64,000 bases of DNA from Longimicrobium sp. (GTDB lineage: Bacteria > Gemmatimonadota > Gemmatimonadetes > Longimicrobiales > Longimicrobiaceae), in NCBI GenBank assembly GCA_036389135.1, contig DASVQP010000129.1, positions 124,001 to 188,000 on the forward strand, read 5' to 3'. A program made the translations under genes and the position numbers. Shown piece by piece: positions 62,520-64,000 of the stretch (position 1 is the first letter of the stretch; every line of letters starts with the position of its first letter). The notes beneath the pieces were generated by a model that had not been told where the DNA came from, ran no database searches, and worked only from the letters and a program-made list of their open reading frames with translations.

Positions 62520-64000
62520 CTATCTCGTCGCCGCGATCCACGCCGCAGCGGCGACGAGGCGCCCGATCTCAGCGGCGTAGTGCCCATCGACCGAGGTGTC
62601 GTTCGAGGTGTGGTACGCTGGATTGAGTTCGTGGCACCCTCTGCCGCAAGCAAAGAGATTTTCGCTCACCCAGCAGCCTGGATATCCCGCCGCGTGGAAC
62701 TTGCTGTGATCACTTCTCCCCTCGCCACACTCTTCGGAGCGGGTGTAAATCTGAGTTCTCTCGGTGAGATCGGTGATACGTTGCCGTAGGTGCTCAATCA
62801 ACTCAGCCTGATCGGTCGACCGCAATCTCACGGCTGATCCATTTGGCGTGCCCTCGCCACGAAATCCGACATGGGCCTGGATGTTACCCCCTCCTCTGTG
62901 GTCATAGCCAATCATGTCCATCTGGTACATTGCAGACACTGGAATCTTGAGCGCGGCCATACCGTTAGCGTAGCTCTCGCTTCCAGTCATCCCTATTTCC
63001 TCGCAGTTGAACAGCACGAAACGGATCTCCCGACGCCGCGTCCGCAACGGCGCGAGTTCTAGAAACGCGGAGGCGGCGGCGAGTACGGCGGCCATCCCAC
63101 TTGCATCGTCATCCGCACCTGGGGCGGCCGCGCTGTCCGGTGTCCCAACTATGTTGAAGGTGTCAAGGTGAGCACAAACTAACACCACCCCCGCACCCTG
63201 CATTCCCGGCGTAGCCTCAAGTTTTGCCACCACGTTTGCTGCCGGAGCCCCGTTGTGTGTAAAGCAGTGATGCTTCGCAGGTAGCCGCCCCGCAGAAACC
63301 GACGCGAAGTCGGAAACGAGCAGGGCGACCGCACTTTTATTTCCCTTGTGCTTGAAGTGACGGCTTCCGTATGGATACTTTGGTTCATCGCTCCCCATTT
63401 TGACATACCGCTCCACTACCGATTTTATGAATTCAGGGTTCAAATGTCGGCGCAGAATTTCTATTTCCGAACTAGAGAGTGGATCTGCGAGTGCCGCGTT
63501 GACGAGTGTCGTATCACGCGCCGCCACAAGACTCGTGCCCCGCAGATAATTGAGGGATGGCGAGAGTGCGCGAGCGTGGCCTTCGTGAGCTTCCGCGAAG
63601 TGCAGCGACTCCAGCGGGAAATCCGAGGAGAGCGCGACCAGAAATCCTTCATGGGTGGAAGCGAGCACAGGGGAGGCGACGGGGCCATTCACTAAGAGAG
63701 GCGAAGCGTTGCCCGCGGACTCAAAAATTCCGTGTTGCTCCTGGAGATCACCCCGGATGAGATAGGCGGTGGTTGTCTCCGGCTCGTCGGGAGCGCCGAG
63801 CCGGTCCACCCAAAACCCGAGAGCGTCGAGGGCTGCCGCAGTGCGAGTGTCTCCGATCGCATAGATGACGACGCCGAGGCTGGCGGGCTCGCCCGACAGG
63901 TGAATGGGCACGACCGCCTTCTCACGCAGAGCCGCGCTCGACTCGTCCCAATCACGTCGTGGTGGCACGCGGATCCGCAGGTACCGGAGGGCTCCGCCCC
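62520..64000 (-). CDS. M28-family zinc peptidase, N-terminus beyond the window
   Basis: At least 482 aa from a GTG at 63968. The frame stays open to the window edge with plausible sequence (LRYLRIRVPPRRD), so the true start, and perhaps a signal peptide, lies outside. The M28 catalytic domain is C-terminal: CAHLDTFN (zinc His), GADDDASGMA (bridging Asp), NCEEIG (catalytic and zinc Glu), QMDMIGYD (zinc Asp) and AYHTSNDT (zinc His). The N-terminal half is unassigned. Composition is a little less GC-rich than in the neighbours. Likely an exported aminopeptidase. Confidence 0.85.
   Translation of the reverse strand, partial: GGALRYLRIRVPPRRDWDESSAALREKAVVPIHLSGEPASLGVVIYAIGDTRTAAALDALGFWVDRLGAPDEPETTTAYLIRGDLQEQHGIFESAGNASPLLVNGPVASPVLASTHEGFLVALSSDFPLESLHFAEAHEGHARALSPSLNYLRGTSLVAARDTTLVNAALADPLSSSEIEILRRHLNPEFIKSVVERYVKMGSDEPKYPYGSRHFKHKGNKSAVALLVSDFASVSAGRLPAKHHCFTHNGAPAANVVAKLEATPGMQGAGVVLVCAHLDTFNIVGTPDSAAAPGADDDASGMAAVLAAASAFLELAPLRTRRREIRFVLFNCEEIGMTGSESYANGMAALKIPVSAMYQMDMIGYDHRGGGNIQAHVGFRGEGTPNGSAVRLRSTDQAELIEHLRQRITDLTERTQIYTRSEECGEGRSDHSKFHAAGYPGCWVSENLFACGRGCHELNPAYHTSNDTSVDGHYAAEIGRLVAAAAWIAATR

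Overview
The window looks like the chromosome of a high-GC, diderm, aerobic-type heterotroph, most likely a Gemmatimonadota member (Longimicrobium-like). The evidence is indirect: strong G/C third-position bias, lipopolysaccharide genes (LpxH-like, LptE, heptose-phosphate adenylyltransferase), many small lipoproteins, a DUF5117-type metalloprotease, and a duplicated orphan (ADOP/MacB-type) permease. Nearly every gene is packed head to tail with ATGA, GTGA or TTGA overlaps. No rRNA gene allows a firm assignment.

Layout. 1-4043: biotin carboxylase (truncated by the window edge), RlmD-type methyltransferase, biotin carrier protein and a DUF4184-type membrane protein. 4099-6594: secreted zinc metalloprotease. 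6965-9306: a tyrosine operon (aroF-aroQ-tyrA) preceded by a putative Tyr-codon leader peptide and an intrinsic terminator, which together read as a transcription attenuator. 9326-12632: secreted hydrolase, a possible small protein and the large subunit of a B12-dependent mutase. 12629-14406: an AT-richer ATPase + TOPRIM-like pair, probably horizontally acquired and a candidate phage-defence module. 14524-22063: FmdB zinc ribbon, PfkB kinase, purM, an outer-membrane-type protein, then the riboflavin operon ribD-ribE-ribBA-ribH with nusB. 22060-28862: glycosyltransferase, then hprK, mannose-family PTS IIA-IIB-IIC-IID, HPr and enzyme I.

29.7-37.1 kb is the accessory region. It holds an AT-richer three-gene operon (hotdog-like protein, membrane protein, sodium:solute symporter), an IS110-family transposase remnant, two attC-like sites that bracket a small membrane-protein cassette, a winged-helix gene, further decayed repeats of the same kind, and an S41 peptidase. 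I see no integron integrase, so this resembles a CALIN (attC cluster lacking an integrase).

37.2-64 kb returns to core-like content: metK, a BFN nuclease, recO, adenosine deaminase, rhomboid protease, ADOP permease, nucleoside transporter, 5'-nucleotidase, murI, LpxH-like hydrolase, thioesterase, HEAT-cyclophilin lipoprotein, lptE, hemC, hldE C-terminal-type enzyme, rph, rdgB, tRNA-Pro, tRNA-Arg, and an M28 peptidase that runs off the window edge.

Three families of dispersed intergenic repeats punctuate the operons: an AAGTGCTAAG palindromic family, a CACAGAG family, and a long GC-rich mosaic family. Family assignments come from motif reading only; no database search was possible.
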